This document shows positions 37,901 through 52,900 of a DNA stretch of 64,000 nucleotides, one piece after another (the first letter of the stretch is position 1; each line of letters begins with the position of its first letter). Under the pieces are notes generated by a model that worked only from the letters and a program-made list of their open reading frames with translations, was not told where the DNA came from and ran no database searches. The position numbers and the translations under genes were made by a program. Source of the DNA: Dipylidium caninum (Eukaryota > Platyhelminthes > Cestoda > Cyclophyllidea > Dipylidiidae); contig QEYB01000461.1 in the NCBI GenBank assembly GCA_017562135.1, positions 62,001 through 126,000 of the forward strand, in the 5' to 3' direction.

Positions 37901-40900
37901 AGGCAACTTGATATTTTCTATACTTTACCATCGAATCTTTGTCCAGGCGGTAGTTTTTGTCTTAGTTATTTTTGACAAAAATTGTAATTTTCAAATCTTG
38001 GATTATTTCATAGTCTACGATTTTCTTCCATTAGTCCTCCATAATGTCCCATTAAGTTCCTCCATTCCTTAACCCAACTTTTATCAACTTTCCTATTACT
38101 CTCGTTTTACCTGGTCCCATTCAGGTCTCACCATAAATTTGTTATTACACAGGGTTGGAGGTAGCTTTTGTTCTCACCTTGGTTTCTCAAGGGTCCCCTT
38201 TAAAGTTAGTGCTAGCAACAGAGGACGCCACGAAATTGAATTGCGTTTTCGTTTGCAATCGTTTACTCTCTGAGTATTTAGAGAACGTAATTTTTTTCAT
38301 ATAAATCAAAAATTTCCGAATTTCTTAACTCCATTTCTATGCTAGTGATGGTTAACTACAAGACGAACTTGTAATGACCCTATGTCTGTTAATAAACTTA
38401 GAAACCTGAATTATCAGTTTAAACTGATCGGGTCGCATGGTTTAGTATCGCCTTTTTTTCCCGCTGCCTTCGATTAATGTCTTTCATTCCTCAAGGTTAA
38501 CATTTTGTTTGGATTTATTTTGTTGGTAGGTCTTAAATTACTGCACCAGAAACATATAAGGAGACATAACTAAATACTACGGAATACTATTCATTTATCT
38601 GATCGCCCGTTTTTACTGTTTGTTCTTAGTCCCCACTTTTACATTTTAACCGTTTCTGGGAATCAGTTTTTTTTTATGCGAGGAAGAATGAGGGATAAGG
38701 GCAGAACATTGGTTTTCCGAAATAAGGAATTTTTTTTATCTTCGCTTTCATTTCCATGTAACTATGATGCTTTGATTCACCTACCTGATGTGCGTAGGCA
38801 ATCGAGTTTCTTGCCAATTCACACTGGCTCTGTGTACCCCTTCTCCCCCGTTAATTTGTAACCGAAATTAGCGTGGTTTGATCGCCTGTTTAGATGATGT
38901 GGATTCCCGACATCGGCACTTCTATTTTGTTATTAGGGCGAGGTGACGTCTGCAAATTCTGATTTGTTTCCTTTCGATTTCATTAGAGGAAGGAACTATT
39001 AATCTCTCTTATCCCTTAGGAAAAATTAGACAAAAGAGAAGAAAGCTTGCCAAAAATGATAACCTGCTAAATTAGACCCATAGCACTCGTGTGTTACCCA
39101 TGTGGTGAATTCGAGGTGTGTTTATTCCGCGTCCACCGAATGTGTCTGGAAGATCAGCTCAGTGCCATTCGCATGGCACTTGAAGTGGGTGATGGTAAAC
39201 ATGCCACCTATTCCTATAGAAGGAGACAAACTTCTCTAAAAGGATGAATTTCACGAGAGAAGAAATGGCCAAAGTTCTAATGGACCGAATTCAATTACAA
39301 GAAGACGTCTTCGATTTACGTGAAAAGCTTTCTAACATTCTCGGTGAGGGCCGCAATAGTAAAACACAATGGCCAATGGCGGGAAGTAATCCATTCAAGG
39401 CCTTGTGAGTTTTTCCTTCGTCCCTTTTCAAAGCTATTCTTCACCCTTTTACCCTAAAATACGCCTATTTATTTAAACCGCTGTTAGGTAAAATAACACC
39501 CTTTATTACATTATTAGCTCTTCTGATCCTCTTACAAGGCACCGTAAAATCAGTGTAAGCTTACTGAACTGGATCCTTCGGTTAGAGGATAGTTTTTTTT
39601 TATAAATGTGGTTACTGAGCCATTCTGTGTGTTTATACTTTTGCTTATGGTCAAAATTGCTGGGAAATAGATCAAAAAATTGTAAATCCGTCCTGACTGG
39701 TAATAATCCTTCTTAGGAAAGGTTTACGTGTTCTTAAAAACTTACATGCACCATCTTCTTTTCTATCCAGTTTTGCTCGCCTTTTCCAACGCCATAATCG
39801 AAGATTCTCGCCTACGGTGTCTTTTGACACTTCTACATCGGGCATCTCAGTGGACTTGAATAATAGTCGTTCACTGGAATCCGAAACCTTTGGTCTAACA
39901 TCAGACAGAAACAGGTTAGTGAGGTTTCTTTTTCCTTCCTCTTTTATAGTTTTCGTCACAATCGGCTTGTTACATTGGGTTTGTCATTGAATTTTTAAAA
40001 AAAATTGGCCTCACAGGAAGTGAATTTCCAGGCAATAATAGGGGTCACGAATAGAATTCCGTGTTCTTGTCATAGATGTCTTTTCTTCCCGTAAAATAAC
40101 GTCTGAGTATCTCTCAGTATCGGGACGACTATTTGACAGAGCGTTGTCATGATGTAGACTATCTCAGCTAAAGCAATATCAAGAGTTGCCGAAAGACTTC
40201 ACGGTGGAATTTATTTTCCTACCAAATCATAAGCATTTCGTTTTTGCAACTGGAAAGAGCATTAATGCTTGTCTTTCTGAATAAAAATCAACTTAGAATG
40301 CGCTTAGTTGTGTCAAGGTATTCAAAGTAATTTGTATTATAGTTGAAAGAGATTTTTGATGTTTGAAGTTATTCAAACAAAATTTAGAGGAATTGCTGAA
40401 CCCACCTCATTGTATTTAATCACTTCAAATTGAAGAGTGTATTTTTTAAAATATCTATAGCAAAATTTGTCTTTTTTAAAGTTTAACTTCTTCCATTTTA
40501 CATCAGCACGTATCACTTACGATATTAAACGGCTGCTCCTTATGGCTGGGGCAATTTCATTTCGTTTCTTTTCTTTTTTTTTCTCAGCAAACGAAAAAGA
40601 GTACATCTGGTAACTTTGTGGCAGTCCTTTGCAGTATGCAATTGTTTATGGGCGCCATAAAACATTGTATGTGTCTCAATCTACATGCTCTGTTGTGCTG
40701 TACGCGCCACCGACTTCCTACTGAAATGTCTATTGAAATTTGGTGATCCGTGTTTGTCTGGGAACTGTAGACACTTCTTGTACCATTCTACTAAGATTTA
40801 AAGACGGCGACTAGTTAATTGTTATCAGAGGGCATCTTTCACGGTTTCCTTAATTTGTGGCACTTTTTCTATATTACTCTTGGTGGAAAATCCATCGAGG

Positions 40901-43900
40901 TAGTTTCTTCCTTATTTGGCATCAGTATTTCACTTACGTTATGAATTAGCTGATTGCCTTCTTATCGTAATTAACTAATAGCCAATTTTTGTCTGAATCC
41001 AACGGTTCTTCCTACGTTTACTGTCCTGTAGCACATTATCAACCATAAATAAATGATTTTTGGTCTTTTGTTAAAATGTGCTCAGTGATTTTTTTAAAAA
41101 CACTCATATGCGCTGAACACTATCGGAATGAAGTCATTTCTTGAATGCTCCTTTTTTGATACTTTAAGTGGATTCTTTACCATACTAGTCAAACTTAAAG
41201 TTCATTCGATGTGGCCGACCACTTTCTCAGGCTAGTATAGGCATCGTGCTCTCAGTAACAACCTATCCGCTGCTCGGTTTATAAATGTTTTATATCATGG
41301 GTTCTAGTTTATTCTCCCCTTTTCTCTAGGCTAAATTTCGGGTTACCTTTCAGTCGAGACGCCGTGAAGGTGGCCGTGTGCAATAAGGCCTGGTGGATTC
41401 CTCTGCCCTTCAAAGCAAAGCCATGTGAACCTGAGCCGGTGGTGATGCAGAACGTTGCTGCCCGCCGCCGCGCCTCAGAGACATCCAAATCCATTCTTCC
41501 GTCTTGTCCGCCTCTGCCTTTGCATCTGTACCGACGACCCATCCCGGAAGCACTTTCCGAACAAATGCAGGCATGTTGCTTTTGCCACTTAGTGGAAGCT
41601 CTTACTATGTTTATACCTGTCAGTTTTCATTCATTTATTTCTCTCGATGGCTGTCAGTGTATTTACAAGAGTACTACTTTTCTTCCTTTTTCTTGAAACA
41701 TAAATAATCTTGTGTCTTTAAGCCTATTTTCTGAGCATTATGAATTTTCTTGACAAAAGGAGTTCTTACCTTTTTTCTAATGCTCCTCAACTATTTTGCC
41801 GTTGCTCTACCTACTTCATAGACCTACCGGAATTATTTCGCATACCCTTTCAAAAGCTTTTTTCATTTGTCCAATGGCAATTATGGATTTATGTTCTTTC
41901 ATTTCCAGCGATTTCTACTCTCTTTACTGAATCTCCTTTCTAAACTCCCTTTACTTTTAACTTATCAAAATTTATTGAAGGTGATCTTTATCCTTTCGTT
42001 GAATTTATCACTGAAAGTAATATAACTGGGGAAAACATAGGTATCACTGTGTTTCTCTTGTTTGCACCAATAAACATGACTGACTACGGTTTCGCTTTCG
42101 TTCCTCACCTTTGCCTATTGTTTGTGACCAAATTTGTGCAATTAATTGGAGGGAATCACTACTGAAATAGATTCTTACCCCAATACTTCCTCTCGTGCCT
42201 TTTTTTTAATGTTACATCGACCGTAATTACCAATAGTTTACACTGTTTTCACTAAACTGTCATAATTAATTTGAATTTTTAGCTACTTATCGAAAAATGG
42301 GAAGCTTGAGTAAGTTTTGCCGGGTAGGAGTTACACCGTCCATTCGCGTTAAACTAATTTAAATAACTTGGATAAAGTAGTTTTTGCTGAAGAGCCATCG
42401 AATTTGGCAACCTGTGGTCCAAAACTGGTAAGAATTCTGGTCGACTCTTGAGTTAAATGTAGTTTTTTACGATTTCCTATGGGTTAGTCTTGCAAACTTT
42501 TATGATTGCGCTTATAAACCTAGTTAATTGTTGCTAACTCAAAATAACATGAGATGTTCGGTTCCTTCAACCGAATTAAAAAGTATTGACTTTACTGTGG
42601 CTTGATTTTTCTCCTTTTTTTAAGAAAAAAATTCATGATATAGCCACATTTCTTGGTGTACTAACAGTAAAGATGAGGACCTCACAACAGATTTAGTACG
42701 ACCATTCCATTGCCCAGGGATGGAATGTCGAAGTTCCTCAAAGACATTTGGGTAAACAGTCAAAAATATCGAATGTGGATGAATTGGAAAGGGAAGATAA
42801 GTTTATGCCTCTCGGTGTTATTTTAGAGTGTCCCAAAGAATTTATACGTTTTATTACATGGACCACTAAGTTTTTTAACTATAATTTCTCCTCTGTTTTT
42901 TGTGCTTTACCATTAGCTTATTTGCGCTACCTGCCTCTTCTCTGACATCGGAGGTGTGCTGCCTTCGGGCGAAGTTCTGGCGGGTCGGAGCACCTTCTTC
43001 TCTCCCACGGCGCTCGATTCTGCCCTGTCTTCCGCTACTAACGCTACTGGTGATGTAAGTCCTTGCGTATTAATACTTCCTCCCACACTTCATGGTCGAA
43101 GCTGATTCATATTCCCTTGAAATCTAATATGATTAGTTGATTTTGCTCGGTTTTTATTCCTACCCTCCCTGTTCTTCTTCATGACTTTGTTTTATATCTT
43201 AATGAGTGAAAAATCACCTGTCAACCATTACTGCCTGATCTATTCCTACTTTTGTAAAGCATTCTTCAAATTTTGGGCTCTAACATCGCAGGCAGTTTTT
43301 CCACTAAGTAATTTTAGACGTTCGTCTGATCTTCTGGCCACAGCCTTTTGCTCATAATCTAAATGGAATCGGTTCATTTCTTTTTTCTTCATTGTTTATA
43401 GCGTTTACACTGAGCTTTTTTCAGATTTCTGCAGTTATTACCGTTTTTTGTTTGGGAAATCCCTCTCTCATTCTCTAAGGTTTCAATTGACTCATACGTT
43501 TGGTTACTTTCGACGTCGAGTGCATCTCTTTACAATGCCACTAATGCAGTATGCAAATAGTCTTTCTTAGGGCGTTACAGCTCCAGCATTTGTAGGACAG
43601 ATACCATTCGTACATTGCAACACGGATATTAGGACTGATTGTCCGAAGAACGGAGCACTTATTTGCTGTCATACATATTTAGGACTTACAGTTTTTCGCT
43701 CATTCTACGCTTCATTTTCATATTAACATCCGATATTTTTAAAGCTGAATATAATCCATATGGATTGGAGTCATTTAACGCATTTACGGCCCTTCTCTTG
43801 TTGCATCCTCTGACCTTTCCTAGGATTATGGGAACCAATAGTTTATTCGGCTTACCGAAAAGTTTAGAATCCATAGAGGTGATATTAATTGAAAACCCGG

Positions 43901-46900
43901 TGAAACAAATGAGATACCTTTGTAAAATATTGGTTTAAAACGGTTATTGGAGTATCGTCATCGTCACTCCTTCTTCCAGACTTAACATGATTTCTAGTTC
44001 CTGGACGGACTTTCATTTAGCATTGCTTTTAGTAAGTTTGCCTTGGTGTTTTTTATGTTTAAAGGCTTACGGGACCTTATTGAGGTTGAATGAAAAGTCT
44101 ATCATAGCTGGCATTACAACCTAAATTCCAACTACTTGTCCACCCACCAGTTTTACAATTGCGAAAAGATGCTTAATCGCTGAAAAAGTTGGTAATGTCC
44201 AAAACTGCTGGCAGTTAATTTCATCTGTTTCCATGACACTTATTTCTCGATCCGTGGCGCCTCTGTTGGTTGCTTTCCTTGTCCTTTTCACAATTTCGTG
44301 ATGTTAATGACTAGTCAGCGTCGGTTTTTTTCTTACCGAACTGTTGTTTACATTGATCTAATGCTACGGACGGTGGACTCGTGGTTCGCCGCATTTGAAT
44401 GCTCTCACATGTAATGGACCATTGTCAATTGTCGGAGAAAAATAAAACTGTTTCACGGATCAAGACATAATCCTACTCTCCAATTGTTTTTTGTTATCGC
44501 CACAAATGGCTGCAGTTGCTTGTAATTTAAGCAGAGAAAAACCTTTTTGTTGTGCATCACTTCCTTTTGGACTGGGGACTCAGTGTCAGAAGAAATTATC
44601 GTATATTCATTTAATTTACTTGCATGTTGTCTCTGTTTTTGGCTTAAACATCGGCAAAATGCCAGTTTTTCATAGCTGGTGGAAAGGATTCAAATAAAAT
44701 TTAGCCTCAGACTTCATACACACTCTCTTTGAATCTTTTCCTTATGTCGAGCGTAAAATGAGAGGCGATGGAGGCGTTAACATGGACATGATTAAAGAGA
44801 AATTTTCGCGAAAGTTGCCCGTTAGGAAGACAATAGTATTTAGTCGTGAATTAAGCGAGTTAGCTCTCTGATTTCAAAATCGTTACTGTTAAAATTTTTG
44901 ACCACAGTCAATTCCAAAATGTAAACTGATCTCTCCGTTTAGCTTAAACACCTACCTTGGCGAATGTGTGTGCATTTTTCTCTGTAAACAACCACATCCT
45001 TACCCTTGGCCTATAGGTCGCTGAAACAGCTATTCTACTTTGTTACTCCGAATTCCCTACTCACTGAAAAACACTTGCCAGAATAATCTTTTTATAGCCT
45101 TTTTAGGGGAGTATGGCTTTTATCTTTTATGTACACACCGTTAGTTGACACTTCGAGCTTGACACATCAAAGGGATAGGAAGACTTTTCTAAGGTAAAAA
45201 GCGGAAGGAGGAATTTCGGTGGGTATGGGCGATTTATATTTATACCGGAACGTAAACCTGAGTTGGCAGTTATGTCCGCACAAGAACATTATTGTTAGGC
45301 TAGTGTTTTATACAAAGGTAACTTTACGAATTATTGAAGGAGGCATCATAAACCAATAAAAAACGCATTTTTTTAGAATCTGACTTCTCGTCAGCCTTTT
45401 GTTTGTCTCTTGATGTAGAACCTTTCCAATCAACTCTGGTTATGTCTTGTGGGAGCGGTGGAAACTACCACCGTCGTTGCTACCAACGATGGTTCCACGG
45501 ATGCGCCCTCGAGTGCTGTCGAGTTCAGGCCCGCACTCCGCAGTCAGGTGGTGGTGGTCGACGCCAGCAAGCCTTCGCGCTACGTGGACTCCTTCTCTCT
45601 GAAGCACTCGATCATCACCTGTATGGCTGCGATTCCAGGTAAAATCCTCACTCTTTCACCCTCTTTTTTCGTACTCTTCGGTTAGTGGGACTGCTGGTAC
45701 ATGTCTTGTACAGTCTTGTCTTTCTCTTCCTACAATAGATTGAAATATAATAAGCATGAAATATGCTAAAAATCTATCATATTTTGACCAAGTCCATCGC
45801 TCCTTTTCTCCTCCGGAAAATTGTTTGCTTCTTAATGTAATTTAACTTCAAAGAGTTCATTTTCACTTTTCCATCATCATTCGGTGTCTCTTATCATCTT
45901 AAAGAACCCGAACACGTTTCTCCAACTTTCGCTCATACTTGGCCTTCTGTTGATAAAATTCGCTTTTTCTGTCTAAAAACTGATAACTTTTACGTTTAAG
46001 GGCACATTTCTAAGTATACTCTGCTCCACCTACTCCATTTTCATTTACATTGTTTTTTTTTTAATTTTCGATTGCGTTCGAGTGGCTTTGCGACTATATC
46101 GAATAGATGAATTTCGTCTTTACTTTAGCTACTTAGTTCACAGCAAGCGAGAATTTTCCAATGCCTCATCCGCAGTTTCATGTGTTCCCACCTCATTGAC
46201 TTCCTATTTTTAGTCTTAGGCCAAACTTCTTTCAACACTTAATTTAAATGCGGTTCCTCCCGTCAGATCTGGCCTTTTCTCTCCAAAATCCTCATTACAA
46301 GTTCCTCACCACTTTTTTCACATTTTTATGCACCAAATGCACTTTTTAGCGATACGTAAGAATAATCTTCTAAAGATATGTCACATATTGAACTGAATGC
46401 GCATTTCGTCGAGTAAATCGTGAAAATCCACATCGGAATGCTTTTTTTCTGGCGTTGACTTGTACGTTTAGGCTAAAGTGAAACCTCCTCAACTTTGCTA
46501 TAACTAAGCCTTGAAGTTCCAAACGCCTTTCTTTCACTACTTCTAAATTGGGTGATTGTACTCAATTTGAGGTGCTTCGCAGCCATTATCACATCCGTTT
46601 ATTGCAATATAGAACCCTCTATTCGTTTCTTTCTTCCTACCTACTTTGGCAATTCGTTTAGACTTTTTCTGCCACGGTAAGTATTCTATTTGTTTATCGT
46701 AAAAAACCCCGCTACCATTTTTTGCTTATTGTTTAAAAAAATTTTCACGCATTACTTCTTTACCCTGTATCCAAATGCTAGTAATTTAATGCAATGCCAC
46801 GTCGCTATCGCGTAATCCCTCTAATGCCCACCTACCTAACTCATCGACCCTAATTTCTTTCTGCTTTTCTTTCAAATAAATGTGGGGAATAAATGCAGTA

Positions 46901-49900
46901 CCTCAAAACATAATCGACTTTTTTTTCTTTTGAAAAGAAATATGTCCTTTCCCCCTTTGGACTTTCTTCAATTTTGTGTATTCCATCGTGTGGAATCCGA
47001 CTCCCCACACCAAATGGAATTTAATGTTTAATGTTTGTATATACATTAACGCCTCTTGCTAAATCAAAAGGTTTAAAATCTACCTTAGAGATAAATTATT
47101 TTGATTACTAATCATAAAGACGGTCAGTCTTTGTAGTATGAATTCGTCTCCCAATGCCATTGTGTAAGCAGTCCTTCTCCATCTTTTCACCCATTATTGG
47201 AGGAGCCAAGAAACGCGACTACGAAGTTTTGCGTCTCTCCAACACCACCTGGGAGTCCATTCCCTTCGTGAATGGTGGTAGTACCACACCTTCCGCCGAC
47301 AACTCGCAGGCCTCCACCTCGAAACCAGAGGACACGGAGGAAGTGGAGGTGGACGTAGAATGCGAGGAAGAGGATTGCCCAGCTAGTATTCAAACAAACA
47401 ATACACTCTTCTCGCTACAACATTTTGTTGCGAATGTTGGAAAGGTAGGGGATGACGAGTTGTTATTAAAGGCCCTTCAAAATCAACAACAATCCTCGAT
47501 GCTCTCCTCGTCGACTACGGGTACCAGTCAACGGTCCTCTGCGTTTGAACCTGATATTCCATTGTTGGGCAAACCGGGAGATTTCTATCGTGTTGAAAGA
47601 CAAAGTTTTAAGAAAGTTTCCTCTCTTGCCACCAGTGCCATTGAGGGTAAGTGTCCTTTTCTACGGTTCTAGGATCCATTAATTTCTGTGGTACATGGAA
47701 TGCTGAGAAGAGAATAGGAGTAAAATGGCTATTAAGGATACTTTTTGCATCGATAAGAGTTCGTATGTGCTGATTTTTAGCCGCTTTATTTGTCTACAAT
47801 CCATGCCTTGAAGTTGGGGGAAGCTTTTTTTTCGCGACCCATCGGTAATTCTACAACCACACAGTGTAGGGCTACGAAAGGGTGTAGTAATTTCCGTGCT
47901 CGTCGCAAATTCCTCGATCATTTTCTAATGAGACGTCTTTGTCTATTGTGATGGATTGCAGAATCTCTTGTCTCATTTAAGACATTCCATTTTTGTACAC
48001 CATTATTCTTTCAGTCGTTTTACTTGATGTCTGCGTTATCGTTTTCATGTAATAGTGATGATAATTTTTTATTACAAGACTTGTTGGATTTCAGTGACGC
48101 TATATCTGAGTTTTTTTAGTCCTCTAAGTTAAAATTGTGTAAAGCTATGAATGGATTTAACAACCTATTGAATTAATTACACACAAGTAACATTTAAAAC
48201 GGTTCCAACGTAATTTCAAAGATTTTTTGAGATTTTATCCACGCTCGCCCGGCCTTCTCCTCCCTCTTCACTTTACTTATGATAAACAGCCATCCGTTAG
48301 ACATTTCTTAAAGTATGCTATTAGAAACCTGAAAAGTTATGTTTTTGAAATACTGAATTTTGTCTTCCAGACCCTGCAGCAACTTCAGCGCTAGCTGCAA
48401 GCGCTCAACAAACCGTTTGGTTGGGCTGTCAAAACGGTGACGTTTTCGTGCACAGCTGCGACTCTTCTCAACGAAGGCCGCTTCAGTCCACTCGTCTTCC
48501 TAGTGGGGTTACCACTATTTGGTAGCCTACTATTATATATTCTTGTCTGCTTTTTCAAACCCATTTGTAGACATTTCTCTGGTCAATTTTGAGTGTAGTT
48601 AACGTTTTTCAATAATTTTAACAGAAACGGCTTGGCGAATGTGTGTAATTAATGGAGGAACTCCGATGGATTTAAAATTAACTAACAATTTTCCATTTAC
48701 GAATGCATTCAGCCACTTCTCAGGACGGGTCTTCATCGCTCTCGGCGATGGTAACATCGTTGTTTTCCGTCGTCAAGTCCATCACTCGGGTCGTCGCTCT
48801 CAGCCACCTCCCAAGTCATCATCACCTCCTGTCGAAGACCATGTGTCCTCAACCCAGTCCTCTCGCAACGAGTTATCCATTCAGGAGGAATTGTTAGCTG
48901 CCGGGGCGATGGGAGTTTGGGACTTTACAGAGGCGGTTGTTATCAGCTGTGCGCCCACCAGTCAGTTTGCTGTAAAAGCTCTGGCTGTGGTGCCTCCGGC
49001 GCTCACCGTGTGGGCCGCCTGCAGGAACCGCATTATTGTAATTGATGCTACAACCTTCCAAAGACTTTATGCGTAAGTCGTGAATTTTAATTCTCAGTAA
49101 GCAATTGTGATTAATTAGCCTTGCGACACATATCAGTGGTTGATTATTTCCACCGTTGTCACACCTAGTTAACATCCTTCTTTTCACTTAAGTGTGTGGA
49201 CTAACTTTAAATATTATAAACAACGAAAATTATTTCCTCATCTCCATGCCTTCACATTCCTTATAATGCTGTAGTTGAGGTTTGTATGGTTGTTTTTGAA
49301 AATGGGCTGATGCATTTGCTTCCGTAGGTAACCCCTTTTTCCTCAATATTAGTCCCGAAGACTGTTGGCCGGCCAAACTCCCCCTTATCGTCATCATCCT
49401 TGGATGGTCCGTGGTATTTTTATTGGTTTGGCTATTTAGACACCAGAATTGGGCCAAACTCCTTAACATGAATCCTTTCTCACTTATTGCATTTTAAAAA
49501 AGGCATACACGGATGCAATCTCAACGTAGGCTTATTAAAGTATTTCATGCAAATGTATTTACAACACGTAAGTGCTAGCACATATGTGTAATTGTCATTG
49601 GTGTCGTTTGGCAGTATTCCAGATTTCGGGCTAAGAAGCTCGGCACTCTTCTTAAATATCCCTTATAAGTCTCTCGCATCCATGATCCAAGTGCAACTGA
49701 TGTAACCTATTTACCCCATAACGATGGATTTCACGTTTCGAGCTGAAGCGAACTTCATCATAGACTCTGTGTAAACCCTTTGAAACCTCAACCACATTGA
49801 TTCTTAACGAACGTATTTAGCATACACAAAAAGTCATCTTGTTATTCATTAGGACATTTCTGTGCGCCCTTTTTTGCGAGATGATCTTAACGGCCTCTTT

Positions 49901-52900
49901 TATAGTCCAATTTGGAACCCAGAGATTCTTTCTTTTGTAAAAAACTCAATTATCTTATGTCTCACTTTTCCTCCTCGATTTTCTTCTCTGTTTTCGGTAA
50001 AACTAACGCTTTCTTCGTGCCAGAGCAAATCTTTAGGTTTCCTTGTTCTCTATTTCCCTATTTTTAATTTCCAGCTCTTCTGACACATGTTTGTCAAACC
50101 AATCCTAATACTTGTACTTTTTTCCATTCCCCTCAACATCGCTAGAACTTCTTCTGGTCGGGCTTCAATGTGGGGTCCTTGGGTTGTTTTTTCATCTGTA
50201 ATTGAGGGTGAAGTTGGCTGTAGGCGAACAACTTTCCCATGACCACGTGCAGCCTCGTAGTACGTGTTTTATACGAGCACCTTCAAAGTAATCTGCCAAT
50301 GACCAATCGTCGGTCTGAATTTTCGGAATTGTTGTGATTTGGTCACTTCAGGACGCGTAACATCTTTCAGAATACCACTTTTACCCAAGATGAATAATCA
50401 ATTCTTGGATATCACTTTTGTATTCTACTGTGAGGCTCTACTCCGATTTTTTTAAAAAAACACAAAATGCGAATCGACGCGTCCCAAGACTACTATTTGA
50501 TTTAGCTCAGCTGTGTTCACTCGCGTACAAGCTTTAAAATGACTGTTTTGTTTACAAGTTTACACTGCCACATCACATTTGTACCGCCTCTTAGACGTCA
50601 TTGTGTCAAAAAAATGACGGGAACTTGGAAGCATGGCCCATGTGAATTCATTGTGTCTTTACACTGATGACATTCATCTTCGGTTCATGATTCCTTTTTC
50701 GGGCCTTCTTATTACATTCAACCCCTTTAGCACAGTCTGTTTTCTCTTTTTACACAGGGCCGAATGTCCACCTTACCGCCTATGTGCCTTTCCGGTGTTA
50801 ATGAAAGTGGGGCAGCTGTGTTGGACTCATTTCGACAGAACGTCGGCATACAGATATATTTTACTACTGCTATGATGTTGTCTTACAGGATCGAAGTTGT
50901 GCCAAAAACCAACTCTATCGTCCGCAATATGTGCTGGACCCGCGACGGTGTCTGGACGTCATTACGCCTCGACCCTATCCTGCGTCTCTTCAACGCCTTC
51001 ACATATGAACCTATGCAAGAATTGGATATGGCCTACATCCTCAGCGCAACTATTGGTCGGTTTTGCGTTGGGAAATTGTTATACTTTGTCAATCACCTCA
51101 GGCTATGCTTGCCATAATTAAGCATTGAGAATTTTATTATTTTGCACCTAGCGTGTAGCCTTCATTTCCCTCATGATAAGCTAATTATCATAGGGGTGCT
51201 TCTCTGATATCACGAAAGAAATTACCTAACCCTCCCACCCGTTCCCGGCTCATACTTGAGAGTTCTACCTCATCATGTGTATAGTTATGATGTTTACATT
51301 CTGATAAGACTTCTTTATGCTTGTGCGTCACTGACGTTTTATTATTAGGAGCAGTTATTTTTCGTGCTCACCGGGCAGAATGCTTATGGCTACCCACATT
51401 GTCTATTTTCTGTAAAGCCTTGTCGACGCCATTGTCTCATCCGATCTAAACACGCACAAGATGTTGGCACTCATTTTGGCGCCCACATCTTCCGGGTGTT
51501 TAGATTTAAGCGTTTTGTTGTTTTTATTTGTTTTTGTTTATGTTGGGTTTTTGCCATGGCCATTTTAATCGTGTTTTTACACCTATGATTTTCGTATAAA
51601 GTAATTTTTCCATAAATTGGCATGTCTTATTTGTGAGGCAATAAAATAGCATTTTTTGGAAATTTTGGCTTTTATGAGGATTCGAAGCTTGTCCTGACTG
51701 TGTAGTAGACATTCGTAATCTTTAGTCTGTCAAACACGCAGTTCTTCCTAATTCCAGAGGTTTATTCCTTTATTCTTTAACTTTCTACCTTTAGAGGTCC
51801 CCGATTTTCAACCACTGTCTGCCTTAGCGGCTATTTCAGCTTTGGGCGTCTCTCCGGACCACCTTTGGGTTGGAAACAACGGAGGATACGTCGTTTGCAT
51901 GCCTTTTAAACAAGGACCGTCAACTGCTGCCATTACTGACACTGCCAACTCATCTTTCTCTAGTTCACTGAACAATTTAACTGTGTCAAGTGGTTAGTTG
52001 TCTTACGGTATCTCGTAGGTCTGCTGAAACTTTTTGCTTGTTGTGTGTATACTCAGTGCCAGGCGTGGTTAATTTCCATTAGTTATCTTCTGGAGAGCTG
52101 ATAAGTCGAACGTGTGCTGAAGTGGTGGGCTCTCATTATGCACTGGGTTAGATCGCCTTAAGAGGGATTGACGGTAACAAGAAATCGGACTTGTTATTAT
52201 TCTATTGAATGATGTATATCAATTTGAAAATTGAGACTATTTCCTTGCGACTTTAGGCCGAGACTCCATTTTTCCCCCCCGCGGTATACGAAATATTTCG
52301 CATATCTGTGAGGGAGCTATGGAAATACCGGTTTTGACTGTTCAATTCTTGTTCGATCGTAACCATCGTCACTACCGCCTGTCAAGGGTTTTCCACTACC
52401 TACCTTTCTGTATTAGAACGCTAAACACCACTAAAATTGTTCCGCCCTAGCTTTAGTTGGCCATTTTTCCGTCCATTGCTTAGGTCATCCTTCTCTATTT
52501 TTCTCTAACACTTTTTTTCTCAAAAAACCTCGTCCTTTAATTTCTTTTGCTTTCTGTCTTTACTCTCAACTTACTGATTTTCCTGTTAGGTTGATATTGT
52601 TGGAAGTACCTCTTATTATTAACTACCCATACCACCTGTATCTTTGAATTTTTCAGATCACGAAAGAGTATCTTTCACCCCCTTCTGCTCAAGTCCAATT
52701 GTCCGGTGTCTCGGTACGTCCCATGATCCTTTTACTTTAACCGCTTTTTGTTTTACTCTCGTATTCTGAGTAGTTATTTTGTGCCTCTTTCATTTGCAAT
52801 CTTAGGATAAACTTTACTCTGTCAAAATAATTATATTGAAACAATTTCATATTGTAATAGGTTTTAGGAAGTAAATAAGTTTTTTTTCCAAGCGTGGAAA